64,000 nucleotides of DNA from Alphaproteobacteria bacterium (GCA_028871345.1 JAGWNK010000001.1:211805-275804); one strand, 5' to 3'; counted from the first letter of the stretch, positions 39,973 to 48,739 are shown. The notes: generated from the letters alone by a model not told the origin. Numbers and translations: made by a program.

Positions 39973-42180
39973 TCAACACTGCGCCAAGATGCTGTCGACC
40001 AAGAGCTGGGGCCGCTTCGGACGGCGACGGGCGTAGCGCCGCCCGCTCGTTGCCCAGGCGAATTCCCAACGCACAAGCTCGTCCGTGAAGTGGGCCTGGT
40101 CGAATTCCCTTCCCGAACGAAGTGCCCGACGTTGCGCATCGATATATTTCACCCAGCGCGGCAGATAATAGTACCGGTACATGCCGTGCCACGCCTTCGA
40201 GGCATAATCCTTCAGAACTCCGTCTCCGCCCCAGACCGTGATCTGCATCTTGGCGTTCTCGACATAGAGCCGTGCTTCCTCGGGTGTTTGCGCATAACCC
40301 TCGGCCTCATCGATCCACCCAGCGAGGTGTTGCGGTTGCACACCGAGCAACGCATCGATCATCAGGCTCAAGCTGCGCACTTTTCGCCACGCTTTGTCTG
40401 CGGTCCCGCCGTCACGAGCCTCGAAGGCCCGGATGCAGGTGAGAAGGTCCAGATCCAATTGCAGTGTCGCGTAGTGACAGACCGCCGCCACGAGATCGTA
40501 GAGAAACAAGGCACTGTCGGCATAACGATGGGATAGCCCGGCAAGCGTCGCGACTGCCGAGCGTAGACGTGAAAGGTTTCCCGGCTCGCGGCCGAACCCC
40601 GCAAGCGCCCGGTCAGGTCGCTTGCAGAACAAATACTGTCCGAACGAACCTCGCCACCATCCGGTGCGCCAGTTAGGCGTTTGGTACACGGCGCGCCAAA
40701 GGTCGGCCCACGCCGCCAAGAGCGCGGGATCGGTCTTTCCATAGCGAGCCTTCAAATGCGCGACCATCCAGCCATCGACGTCGGTCGGTCCGCCCGACGT
40801 GGGCCAGGCCATGTCGAACATGTAGTCGTAGACGACGGAATTGGTGTTGAGTCCTTCCGGAAATACTCCGAAGCCCTGCAAATGGCCCGTGTCTGTCCGT
40901 GCCGGCAAGCTGCCCAGATCCTGTTGCGTCAAGACGAGATCACCAAACAGCGGATTATTGCCGCCGAAATCATGGATATAGCCGAATATCCAGGACTTCC
41001 CCGAAAAGGCTCTGTTCTTCTCCCACACGCCGCGAAACGTATCGTTGGCGATATCAAGAATCAGGACCTTCTCGTCGGGTATATCGCGCAAGAACGCCTG
41101 GACGCTCTGCTCGTCCCAAAACCCCGGATCAATCCCGAACAGCCAGCCTTGCATCGTCAGCACGGCGTCGGGATTGGCTGCCTTCAGAGAATCGAATAGT
41201 GAACGGCCATAGAGTGACAGAACGGTGGCGCGCTCAGCTGGAGACTTGTCGGCCACGGGAGGACGCATTTCGTTGAACGCATCGGCGAGATAGTACTGCC
41301 CTTTGCCGTAGACGGCTGCATTGCGATCAAGAAAGTCTCTCGCCAGAGAGGCAAAAAGAGGGTCCGTCGGATCGAGCCAATAGGTCTCATGAAATCCGCC
41401 CCAAGGCGTCATCTTGTGAATGTGCGCTTCGGGATGGCGGTTGGCGAACGCCTTGGGCACATAGCCTGCAAAGGCGGGCAGGATCGGCGTCATGCCAATA
41501 CCGCGAATGCGGTCAAGAATGCGGAGCTGCAGATCGCGTTTCTTCTCGATCCAGCGCAGCGGCAATGGACCGCCATGCCCCTCGATATTGCCCATGCGCT
41601 GCCAGGGCAAGAACGCCGGACCGCAAAAGTAGCCGGCCAGTTCCGTCGCGCTCAGACCGGCGTCGGCCCAAAGCTGGCGCCACACATATTCCTGGCCCTC
41701 CATGGCAATGGGCATGTCGACGCCGTGCAATGCCATCCATCCTATTTCGCGCTGCCATCGCTCCCAGTCCCAAAATGGCGTCGTGTAGCCATAGGCACAG
41801 GGATTGAGGTAAGCGCGATGACGAAAAATCGTGCTTGAGCGCGCGATCGTCAGGTCAGGCCAGCGCGGGGGTAGTTCGGCGCGGTCACCCTCCCAATTCA
41901 TCTGAAACGCGCCAATGGCGCTGAGATAGGCGCAGGCACCGCGCAACAGGCCCGCCGGCGCATTGGCCGTTATGCGGACAACGCCATCGCGGGAACGCAC
42001 TTCGAAGAATGGCAGCGCGCCCGCGTCCTCATCGAGTTTCAGGTCGAAGCCGTTGGCGCGCGCCCCCAGCAGGCGCCACAGAACTTCTTGGGTCGCTTCG
42101 ACCGTTGTCGAAGAAGCGAACGCTTTGCTTGCCAACGCGAATCCCGCCCCAACCAGAACGCCGCGCCGTGACCATCTCAT
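39973..42180 (-). CDS. Glycoside hydrolase family 89 (alpha-N-acetylglucosaminidase), exported
   Basis: A 735-residue NAGLU-family enzyme with a Tat leader (WSRRGVLVGAGFALASKAFA). N-terminal domain about 25-100, then the TIM barrel with candidate catalytic Glu304 (ADAFNEMRPP) and Glu442 (VFPEGLNTNS), and an all-alpha C-terminal domain (about 470-735). It removes terminal alpha-linked GlcNAc. A GGAAACGTTTCC operator candidate lies 18 bp upstream of the ATG, linking it to the LacI regulon of the TonB receptor. It is co-transcribed with the NagX-like gene. Bacterial targets can include mucin, heparan-type glycans or GlcNAc-alpha capped polysaccharides. Confidence 0.94.
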   Translation of the reverse strand: MRWSRRGVLVGAGFALASKAFASSTTVEATQEVLWRLLGARANGFDLKLDEDAGALPFFEVRSRDGVVRITANAPAGLLRGACAYLSAIGAFQMNWEGDRAELPPRWPDLTIARSSTIFRHRAYLNPCAYGYTTPFWDWERWQREIGWMALHGVDMPIAMEGQEYVWRQLWADAGLSATELAGYFCGPAFLPWQRMGNIEGHGGPLPLRWIEKKRDLQLRILDRIRGIGMTPILPAFAGYVPKAFANRHPEAHIHKMTPWGGFHETYWLDPTDPLFASLARDFLDRNAAVYGKGQYYLADAFNEMRPPVADKSPAERATVLSLYGRSLFDSLKAANPDAVLTMQGWLFGIDPGFWDEQSVQAFLRDIPDEKVLILDIANDTFRGVWEKNRAFSGKSWIFGYIHDFGGNNPLFGDLVLTQQDLGSLPARTDTGHLQGFGVFPEGLNTNSVVYDYMFDMAWPTSGGPTDVDGWMVAHLKARYGKTDPALLAAWADLWRAVYQTPNWRTGWWRGSFGQYLFCKRPDRALAGFGREPGNLSRLRSAVATLAGLSHRYADSALFLYDLVAAVCHYATLQLDLDLLTCIRAFEARDGGTADKAWRKVRSLSLMIDALLGVQPQHLAGWIDEAEGYAQTPEEARLYVENAKMQITVWGGDGVLKDYASKAWHGMYRYYYLPRWVKYIDAQRRALRSGREFDQAHFTDELVRWEFAWATSGRRYARRRPKRPQLLVDSILAQC

Positions 42181-42198
42181 TCGAATTGGACCGAAAGT

Positions 42199-42210
42199 GG
42201 AAACGTTTCC
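42199..42210. promoter_or_regulatory. LacI-type operator (GGAAACGTTTCC) before GH89
   Basis: A perfect 12-bp palindrome identical to the core of the site at 35947-35960. It starts 18 bp upstream of the GH89 start codon, so it probably overlaps the promoter or transcript start. Confidence 0.8.
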
Positions 42211-42237
42211 GAGCGTGCGCTGCTTGGGGATTGATTG

Positions 42238-42408
42238 TCAATGCCAGCGCCCGCTCAGCGCGCGCCACGTGATGTTGTGAACCGAGACATAGTGCAACGC
42301 GTCCAGGAATTTCCCGTCGTTGCGGCTCCTCTCGCCGCGCCGTGAAAGACTTGCCCCGAACGCTTCGAGCGCAACCTGGCAATCCGTCTTCGTCATCTCG
42401 GTGGACAT
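42238..42408 (-). pseudogene. Truncated transposase N-terminus (IS5-like), insertion sequence remnant
   Basis: The 56-codon frame from ATG 42408 reads a charged helical start and then FLDALHYVSVHNITWRALSG, which resembles the N-terminal domain of IS5-type transposases (the usual continuation is a fingerprint beginning with a small domain before the DDE core). It stops at TGA 42238 and no DDE domain follows. This is a decayed insertion sequence end sitting directly upstream of the GH89 promoter. Nothing else is visible in 42409-42642. Confidence 0.6.
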
Positions 42409-42642
42409 GCCGATCACCCCGAATCAATCGGCACTCCAGGAATCACCCAAATGGCAGCGCGAGAATCCCGCGACTATCCTTGCGGTTTTCCGCTCGCACG
42501 GCTTCAGCGCCTGATCGCAACCACGAGCGCTCGTGCACAAATCCAACACACTGAGTCGTCGAAAGCCGGCCAAAAACATCGTACTTTCGGACACGAAAGA
42601 GCGTGCATGTTCACTTTTAAGTCCATATCCCGTGACAGAAAT

Positions 42643-43629
42643 ATGCAGCAATACCAAGCACATAGATTCTGCATTGCGCCCATGATGGAGTGGAGCGACC
42701 GGCATTGCCGCGTGCTGCACCGTCTGCTGACGCGGCGGGCCCGGCTCTACAGCGAGATGGTGACCGCCCAGGCGGTGATCAGAGGCGACCGCGAACGCCT
42801 TCTGGGCTATGACGCGCGCGAACATCCCGTCGCACTGCAGCTCGGCGGCGCCGAACCGAACTATCTCGCCCAGGCGGCGCGCATCGGCGCCGACTTCGGC
42901 TATGACGAAATCAACCTGAATGTCGGTTGCCCGTCGGATCGCGTCCAGTCGGGGCGCTTCGGCGCCTGCCTGATGCGCGAGCCGCAGCTCGTCGCCGAGT
43001 GCGTGGCGGCGATGAAAGAGGCAACGACCGCACCTGTCACCGTCAAGTGCCGTCTTGGGGTCGATGACCAGGACCCCGAAGTCTCGCTGCGGATGCTGGT
43101 TTCCGCCTGCAAGGCGGCCGGCGCCAACGTATTCATCATCCATGCGCGCAAGGCCTGGCTCGAAGGCCTGTCGCCAAAGGAAAATCGCGACATTCCGCCT
43201 GTCGATTACGAACTGCCGGCGGCAATCAAACGCGAGAACCCGGAGGCGATCGTTGTTCTCAACGGAGGCATAACCACATTGGATGCGGTCGCCGAACACC
43301 TGAGGTGCTTCGATGGCGTGATGCTGGGCCGGGCCGCTTATCAGACACCCGCCTTGCTCGCCGATGTCGACCGGCGCTTCTTCGGCGGCGAAACGCGCGA
43401 TATCGAGGAATCCGTCGCCGAATATTCCAAATATATTTCCGGGCAGCTCGCGCGCGGCGTGCCGCTCAATGCCATGACGCGCCACATGCTGGGGCTGTTC
43501 AACGGACGTCCCGGCGCCCGGCAATTCCGCCGTCATTTGAGCGAGAATGCCACGAAATCCGGCGCCGGCGTCGCGGTGCTCCAGGATGCGCTGGCCTTCG
43601 TGCTCAAGCGTGAGGTCCACGCCGCGTGA
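42643..43629 (+). CDS. dusA: tRNA-dihydrouridine(20/20a) synthase
   Basis: A 328-residue FMN-binding TIM-barrel protein. Motifs: HRFCIAPMMEWSDRHCRV at the start, the catalytic Cys in LNVGCPSDRVQSGRFGACLM, FIIHARKAWLEGLSPKENR, and VVLNGGI. These are diagnostic of DusA, which reduces uridine 20/20a in the tRNA D-loop. Length fits the family (about 330). ATG 42643 is chosen on family length; the frame is open further upstream. It is not obviously linked to its neighbours. Confidence 0.95.
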   Translation: MQQYQAHRFCIAPMMEWSDRHCRVLHRLLTRRARLYSEMVTAQAVIRGDRERLLGYDAREHPVALQLGGAEPNYLAQAARIGADFGYDEINLNVGCPSDRVQSGRFGACLMREPQLVAECVAAMKEATTAPVTVKCRLGVDDQDPEVSLRMLVSACKAAGANVFIIHARKAWLEGLSPKENRDIPPVDYELPAAIKRENPEAIVVLNGGITTLDAVAEHLRCFDGVMLGRAAYQTPALLADVDRRFFGGETRDIEESVAEYSKYISGQLARGVPLNAMTRHMLGLFNGRPGARQFRRHLSENATKSGAGVAVLQDALAFVLKREVHAA

Positions 43630-43718
43630 ACACGGTGTGAACGGCCAATTCAGAACCGCTTCAGCGACCGGACCCCATGCTCACTCCACTTTGTAACCCC
43701 TGTGGAGAGTACCCCCCA

Positions 43719-44054
43719 ATGCACTTGAAGAAGACTTCTCTGACGGTCGCCATCGGTCTGGCCATGGCCCTTGGAACGATATCAGCCGCGTCGGCCAGCA
43801 CCAGCTGGCAGGACAACCATCCGCGGCGTGCCGAAGTGATCAACCGCGTGCACAAGCAGAACATGCGCATCACGCAGGAGCACCATGAAGGCAGGCTGAC
43901 CGTGCGCCAGGCCATGCTGCTGCGTGCTCACGATCGCACCGTATTCCATCAGGAGCAGCGCGATGCACGCTTTCACGACGGCCACATCACGAAGATGCAG
44001 CAACATCGCCTCAATCGCGAGCTGAACAAGAACAGCCGGAAGATCGGGCGCTGA
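43719..44054 (+). CDS. Small secreted His-rich protein of unknown function
   Basis: A 111-residue protein with a signal peptide (KKTSLTVAIGLAMALGTISA, cleaved near 26). The mature part is basic and rich in His, Arg and Gln with a helical pattern: AEVINRVHKQNMRITQEHHEGRLT and HDRTVFHQEQRDARFHDGHIT. Similar proteins are common in Rhizobiales as paired helical repeats; the His content may bind metals. GGAGAG lies about 10 bp before ATG 43719. A strong hairpin terminator follows at 44063. Confidence 0.75.
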   Translation: MHLKKTSLTVAIGLAMALGTISAASASTSWQDNHPRRAEVINRVHKQNMRITQEHHEGRLTVRQAMLLRAHDRTVFHQEQRDARFHDGHITKMQQHRLNRELNKNSRKIGR

Positions 44055-44062
44055 GGGAGCGG

Positions 44063-44096
44063 GACCGCCGGTGGCGCGCGTTGGCCTCCGGCGGTC
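44063..44096. terminator. Terminator hairpin shared by convergent genes
   Basis: A perfect 9-bp stem GACCGCCGG/CCGGCGGTC with a 16-nt loop, followed on the plus strand by TTGT. It lies between the stop of the His-rich protein gene (44054) and the stop of the convergent esterase (44100), so it could work in both directions. The U-tract is short. Confidence 0.6.
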
Positions 44097-44099
44097 TTG

Positions 44100-45104
44100 T
44101 CAGCCGGGCGCCGCGCTGGGGTCGCGCAGCCAGCCGTTTGAATATCCCCAATGCAGAAAGAGTCCCGGCCATGCCGACGCCGGCTTGCCGCTTGCGAGCC
44201 GGATGCCGAAACCGTGGCCGCCCTGCTGGAAGACATGCATCTCTGCCGGCACGTTCGCGGCCCGCAACGCGGCGAACATCGCCATGCCGTTCTCCACCGG
44301 CGGAACCGTATCATCGTCGTCGGCAAGACATAGCCATGTCGGTGGCGTGTCCTGTGTCGCATGTCTTTCGCAGGAGTACTTTGCGATCTCCTCCGCAGTC
44401 GGGTTTGAACCAAGAAGATGGTCGCGTGAGCCCGGATGTGCCCCCTCGCCCATCGTGATGACCGGATACATGAGGGCGGCGAAATCCGGCCGGGCGTCTT
44501 CGAGGTCGACATCATCGACCTGCTGGTAGACGGCGTCCCGCGGCCGGGTCGCCAGAGAGGCCGCGACATGCCCGCCGGCGGAAAACCCCATCACGCCGAG
44601 ACGATGTGGATCGATGCCATACTTTTCCGCGCCGGCCCGCACCAGGCGTACAGCCCGTTGGGCGTCCTGCAAGGGGACATCGTGACCGCCGGTCCAACCT
44701 TCCGCCGGCAGGCGGTAACGCAGCATGAATACTGTGACACCGGAGGCGTTCAGCCGGCGGGCCGCTTCGATGCCCTCCTTGTCGATGACGATCCGCACAT
44801 AGCCGCCGCCCGGCGCGAGCACGAGCGCAGAGCCATCGGGCCTGGTGGGTCGGAAGACCGTGAGCAGCGGCGTGTCGATATCGGTCACGAAGCGGTCGTG
44901 ATAGGCGTCCGTATCGTTGCTGCGTTCGGTGATCTTCGCATTCAAGTGCACGCCGCCGCCAGGCGGCGTACCGGGCCACAAGGGCACGATCTCAGTGGAG
45001 TCCGTCGAGAGCATACCTTCCGCATTCATCTTCTCGCCCCGCGCCTGCGCCGCCAGTCCAGCCAACGTCAGAGCGCCCAAGCCCAGCATGGTCCGCCTGT
45101 CCAT
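44100..45104 (-). CDS. Exported alpha/beta hydrolase (carbohydrate or acetyl esterase type)
   Basis: A 334-residue protein. ATG 45104 gives a Tat-like leader (MDRRTMLGLGALTLAGLAAQ). The alpha/beta-hydrolase core has the oxyanion-side motif LAPGGGYVRIV, nucleophile Ser in GVMGFSAGGHVA, and C-terminal Asp/His candidates in LADDDDTVPP and QGGHGFGI. The layout resembles the BD-FAE/Axe-type esterases that deacetylate plant polysaccharides. It is divergent from the TauE/SafE transporter gene (76-bp gap). Substrate not defined, but it fits a plant-glycan lifestyle. Confidence 0.87.
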   Translation of the reverse strand: MDRRTMLGLGALTLAGLAAQARGEKMNAEGMLSTDSTEIVPLWPGTPPGGGVHLNAKITERSNDTDAYHDRFVTDIDTPLLTVFRPTRPDGSALVLAPGGGYVRIVIDKEGIEAARRLNASGVTVFMLRYRLPAEGWTGGHDVPLQDAQRAVRLVRAGAEKYGIDPHRLGVMGFSAGGHVAASLATRPRDAVYQQVDDVDLEDARPDFAALMYPVITMGEGAHPGSRDHLLGSNPTAEEIAKYSCERHATQDTPPTWLCLADDDDTVPPVENGMAMFAALRAANVPAEMHVFQQGGHGFGIRLASGKPASAWPGLFLHWGYSNGWLRDPSAAPG

Positions 45105-45180
45105 GGTGCATTTTTCCTTCCCGGTCGAGGTGAAGCTTGGCTTGCGAAGTGCAGAGAATGCAAGTTCACTCGCCCTGCGG

Positions 45181-46005
45181 ATGAGCGGACATGCCCCCAT
45201 GATGCTCGGTGGCGAACTCGGAACTCTGGCCGTCGGATTGGTGATGGCCGGCGTCGTGTCGGGCTTTCTTTCCGGCACGCTCGGAGCCGGGGGCATCGTG
45301 CTGGTGCCGGCGCTCTATCAGGTCCTCGCCGCTGTTGGCGTGCCGCAGGATCTGCGCATGCATCTCGCCATAGGCACGTCGCTGGCCGTGATCGCACCGG
45401 TGTCGCTGCTCACGTTGTCGCGGGACAAGGCGGCGACGGACTGGCCGACCATACGACGCTGGAGCCCGCCCCTGCTGGTCGGAGCCATTGGCGGTGCCGT
45501 CCTGACGGCGATGACATCCGGCGAAGGCCTCATGCTGGTGTTCGGCGCGGTCGCTGTGCCGGTCGCGGCCTATCTGCTGATAGCAAAGCCGGGTTGGCGG
45601 TTCGCGTCGCGGCCGCCGCAAGGCCCCTTCGGCGCGATCCTGCCTTTCGCCGTCGGTGGCGCGTCGGCCATGATGGGGACGGACGGCGGCACCCTCGGCT
45701 TGCCGGCGCTCAACCTACTCGGGGTCGAACGCACGCTGGGAACGGCATCGGCGATCGGGGCGCTGATCGCCATTCCGGGCGCTATCGCGTCCGTGGTCGC
45801 CGGCTGGCACGCGGAAGGACTGCCGGAATATTCCTGGGGTTACGTGAACCTCATGGCCTTCGCGGTTACGGCCCCCGTCGCGTTCTTCATGGCGCCGCTG
45901 GGCGCCTCCTTCGCGCACCTGATCGACCGGGCGCGGCTGCGCAAGCTGCTTGGTCTGTTGATCGCGATCACGGCGCTGAAAATGCTGTGGGACGCGCTTT
46001 CCTAG
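45181..46005 (+). CDS. TauE/SafE-family membrane transporter
   Basis: A 274-residue protein with about 8 helices in two repeats. The repeat signature GFLSGTLGAGGIVLVPAL (first half) and the matching GGASAMMGTDGGTLGLPAL (second half) mark the TauE/SafE family, which exports or imports sulfur-containing organic anions. ATG 45181 is preferred; longer frames run through the divergent esterase leader. The last 4 bp (CTAG) are shared with the stop of the convergent phosphomannomutase gene. Confidence 0.9.
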   Translation: MSGHAPMMLGGELGTLAVGLVMAGVVSGFLSGTLGAGGIVLVPALYQVLAAVGVPQDLRMHLAIGTSLAVIAPVSLLTLSRDKAATDWPTIRRWSPPLLVGAIGGAVLTAMTSGEGLMLVFGAVAVPVAAYLLIAKPGWRFASRPPQGPFGAILPFAVGGASAMMGTDGGTLGLPALNLLGVERTLGTASAIGALIAIPGAIASVVAGWHAEGLPEYSWGYVNLMAFAVTAPVAFFMAPLGASFAHLIDRARLRKLLGLLIAITALKMLWDALS

Positions 46006-47495
46006 ATCTTCTGGTCGTACGCGCCGACTTCCGGATGCTTGGACAGACGCCCGTCAAGATCCTTGAAGATGGCGCGCATGGCGGTTTCGGAAGTGGGGCT
46101 CTCCACCACCACGACTAGCGACGGCTTGTTGGAGGAGGCGCGTGCCAGGCACCAGGTGCCATCGTCCAGCGTGACGCGCACGCCGTTGACGGTAACGATC
46201 GAGGCAATGGACTGGCCCAGCACCTTTTCGCCCCTGGCCTTCAGGCCTTCGTATTCCTTGGTGATGGCGTCGACCACCTTGTACTTCGCGTCGTCCGGAC
46301 AGAACGGCGCCATGGTCGGCGAGCTCCAGGTCTTTGGCAGCGTCGCTTCCAGCTCGGACATCTTCTTGCCGCCGGCCCGGTCGAGCATCTCGAGCACGGC
46401 GATGGCGGCCACCAGCGCATCGTCGTAGCCGCGCCCGACCGGTGGATTGAAGAAATAGTGGCCGCTCTTCTCGAATCCGGCGACCGCCTTGAGCTCCGCC
46501 GTGCGGCGCTTGATGTAGGAATGGCCGGTCTTCCAGTAATCGGTGCGGACACCGTTCTTCTTCAGCACGGGATCGATTGTGTAGATGGCCGTCGATTTCA
46601 CATCGACCACGAACTGCGCGTTCGGAATTCGCGACGACAAATCCCGCGCCAGCAATACGCCCACCTTGTCGGCGAAGATCTCTTCGCCGCGGTCGTCCAC
46701 CACACCGCAGCGGTCGCCGTCACCGTCGAAGCCCAGGCAAAGCTCGGCCTTGTGCGCCCTCACGGCATCCGCCATGGCGTGCAGCATGTGCAGGTCTTCG
46801 GGATTCGGATTGTACTTGGGGAACGTGTAGTCCAACTCGGTATCCATCGGGATGACCTCGGCGCCGATGCGGCGCAGGGCCTCTGGTGCAAAGGCGCTCG
46901 ACGTGCCGTTGCCGCATGCCGCCACGACCTTGATCGGGCGTGACAGCTTGTGGCCGTTGGTCACTGCTGCCATGTACTGTTCGCGAAAGTTCTCGACGAA
47001 CTGGTAGCGCCCCCCCGGACGCGTCTCGCCGTGACCGCCCAGCACGATTTCCTTCAGGCGTGTGATCTCATCGGGCCCGAAGGTCAGCGGCTTGTTGGCG
47101 CCCATCTTCACGCCGGTCCAGCCGTTCTCATTGTGGCTGGCCGTCACCATCGCCACGGCAGGGGCATCAAGAGCGAACTGCGCATAGTAACAGGCGGGCG
47201 TGGTGGCGAGCCCGATGTCGAGAACCTCGCAGCCGGCGTTCAGCAGACCGAGAGTCAGCGCCTGCTTGATCGACAGCGAATAGGATCGGTAGTCGTGGCC
47301 GGTGACGACCTTGGTGGCGCCCACCTCGCGGAAATATGTGCCGAGGCCGAGACCCAAGGCCTGCACACCCAACAGGTTTAGTTCTTTGCCGAACAGCCAG
47401 CGTGCATCGTATTCACGAAAACCGTTGGCGGTGACCAGGGGGGTGTTTTCGTTGTCGAAGGTGTTCGGCTTCAGGTCGCTGCGCGGCTTCATCAT
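46002..47495 (-). CDS. Phosphomannomutase/phosphoglucomutase
   Basis: A 497-residue alpha-D-phosphohexomutase. Four domains: phospho-Ser site in VTASHNENGWTGVKM (about 115-130), metal loop DGDGDRCG (about 256-263), sugar-specificity region with GFEKSGHYFF (about 340-350), and phosphate-binding C-terminal domain. It interconverts 6-phospho and 1-phospho hexoses for nucleotide-sugar synthesis (GDP-mannose or UDP-glucose for envelope polysaccharides). ManB/AlgC type; I leave the symbol open. It stands alone, convergent with the TauE/SafE gene by a 4-bp overlap. Confidence 0.94.
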   Translation of the reverse strand: MMKPRSDLKPNTFDNENTPLVTANGFREYDARWLFGKELNLLGVQALGLGLGTYFREVGATKVVTGHDYRSYSLSIKQALTLGLLNAGCEVLDIGLATTPACYYAQFALDAPAVAMVTASHNENGWTGVKMGANKPLTFGPDEITRLKEIVLGGHGETRPGGRYQFVENFREQYMAAVTNGHKLSRPIKVVAACGNGTSSAFAPEALRRIGAEVIPMDTELDYTFPKYNPNPEDLHMLHAMADAVRAHKAELCLGFDGDGDRCGVVDDRGEEIFADKVGVLLARDLSSRIPNAQFVVDVKSTAIYTIDPVLKKNGVRTDYWKTGHSYIKRRTAELKAVAGFEKSGHYFFNPPVGRGYDDALVAAIAVLEMLDRAGGKKMSELEATLPKTWSSPTMAPFCPDDAKYKVVDAITKEYEGLKARGEKVLGQSIASIVTVNGVRVTLDDGTWCLARASSNKPSLVVVVESPTSETAMRAIFKDLDGRLSKHPEVGAYDQKI

Positions 47496-47649
47496 GATGG
47501 ACGGCCCCTGATGGATTCGAGGCTGAATAGCGCATGGAGGCCGTCAAAGTCAGAATAAATCCGCCGGGGCGATCGTGACCAAAGTAGGCCGCCTCTATTC
47601 TCCGGGAAGGTCATGGGATACAATATATTCTCCATTTCTGGATTGTTAA

Positions 47650-48522
47650 ATGTCTGATGACCTGACCAACGCCTCGGAGCGCACGGCCATTCAGCGCTTG
47701 TCATCGGCTCTCGATCTGCCCGACTTCGACAAAGGCTGGGTGTGGCTGGCGGGTGCCGGGCCCGGCGATCCGGGTCTGGCCACCGCACTGGGCCTGCACG
47801 CCATTGCCGAGGCGGATGTCATTCTTCACGACGCGCTGGTGAACGAACGGCTGCTGTTGCTGGCCAAGCCATGTACGGAGATCGTCTATGCCGGCAAGCG
47901 GGCAGGGAAACGATCCTGCAAGCAGAGCGACATTTCGCGCACGCTGGTGTCGTTGGCCAAGAAGGGCAATCGCGTGCTGCGTCTCAAAGGCGGCGACCCG
48001 CTGGTGTTCGGACGCGGTGCCGAGGAGGCACTGGTATTGGCGCGCGCGGGCGTCCCGTTTCGCATCGTGCCGGGTGTAACGGCGGGCATCGGCGGACTTG
48101 CGTACGCCGGAATTCCCGTGACCCACCGCGACACCAACCGCGTGGTGACGTTCCTCACCGGCCACGGCGCCGACGGCAAGCTGCCGACGCTCGACTGGCA
48201 AGCGATTGCGCGCGGCTCGCACACCATCGTGATGTACATGGCGCGCAAGTATGCCGGCGAGATCGCGCAGCATCTGATTGCCGCCGGACGGCGGAGGCAG
48301 GAACCGGCGGCGATCGTCAGCCAGGCCTCGTTCAGCGATCAAACGGTGATTGAGACGACGCTCGATGGTCTCGGCGCCGCAGCGGCCACGAGCGACGCAC
48401 CCGCTATCCTCGTTGTCGGGGACAACGTGAAGCTGCGTGACGGCATGGACTGGCTGGGCGCCATGAGCGGCAAGATGCTGGCTCCGCCAGCCGGCGCAGA
48501 ACCGCTCAGCGACGTTTCATGA
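47650..48522 (+). CDS. cobA: Uroporphyrinogen-III C-methyltransferase (SUMT)
   Basis: A 290-residue tetrapyrrole methylase. Motifs: WLAGAGPGDPGLATALG (S-adenosylmethionine loop), DVILHDALV, RLKGGDPLVFGRGAEE and VTAGIGGLAYAGIPVTHR. It methylates uroporphyrinogen III at C2 and C7 to give precorrin-2, the entry to sirohaem and cobalamin. It has no sirohaem dehydrogenase/chelatase fusion, unlike CysG. The N-terminus is about 25 residues longer than usual. The symbol could also be sumT. The AT-rich stretch GGATACAATATATTCTCC lies 16-33 bp before the ATG and may be promoter or operator. Confidence 0.93.
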   Translation: MSDDLTNASERTAIQRLSSALDLPDFDKGWVWLAGAGPGDPGLATALGLHAIAEADVILHDALVNERLLLLAKPCTEIVYAGKRAGKRSCKQSDISRTLVSLAKKGNRVLRLKGGDPLVFGRGAEEALVLARAGVPFRIVPGVTAGIGGLAYAGIPVTHRDTNRVVTFLTGHGADGKLPTLDWQAIARGSHTIVMYMARKYAGEIAQHLIAAGRRRQEPAAIVSQASFSDQTVIETTLDGLGAAAATSDAPAILVVGDNVKLRDGMDWLGAMSGKMLAPPAGAEPLSDVS

Positions 48523-48689
48523 ACGTTATCGGGACGCCGGATGGCGTGCAGACCCCCGGAGACCAGCCTGACATTTTCCTGACCGATATTTCACAATTGG
48601 ACATTTCCGCGCTCGTGCCCCTGCGTACGTCATTTGCACCGCACGTGCAGCGTCCCGCAGGGGTTTCAACCATTAAGCGAGGCCGCTAG
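48519..48689 (+). CDS. Possible small coupled ORF (56 aa), unknown
   Basis: ATG 48519 overlaps the SUMT stop (ATGA) and opens 56 codons to TAG 48687. The product has an acidic middle (DIFLTDISQLDISALVPL) and a basic tail (KRGR). The ATGA overlap suggests translational coupling. A hairpin (48618-48663) lies inside its 3' half, which argues the region may instead be a terminator. Chance ORF not excluded. Confidence 0.33.
   Translation: MNVIGTPDGVQTPGDQPDIFLTDISQLDISALVPLRTSFAPHVQRPAGVSTIKRGR
48618..48663 (+). terminator. Long-loop hairpin CCCCTGCG/CGCAGGGG after SUMT
   Basis: A perfect 8-bp GC-rich stem enclosing about 30 nt, followed by TTTCAACC. It lies 96 bp after the SUMT stop and could end that transcript. 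The long loop and short U-run keep confidence modest. Confidence 0.4.
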
Positions 48690-48739
48690 GCTGGCTGTGC
48701 CTCTCTGTATTTGTGCCGCATCGCCATCGGGACAAGCGC

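Noticed and set aside
42029..42427. 132-codon minus-strand frame upstream of GH89
   Set aside because: It overlaps the GH89 N-terminus and the LacI operator; the real signal in this stretch is the transposase stub in another frame.
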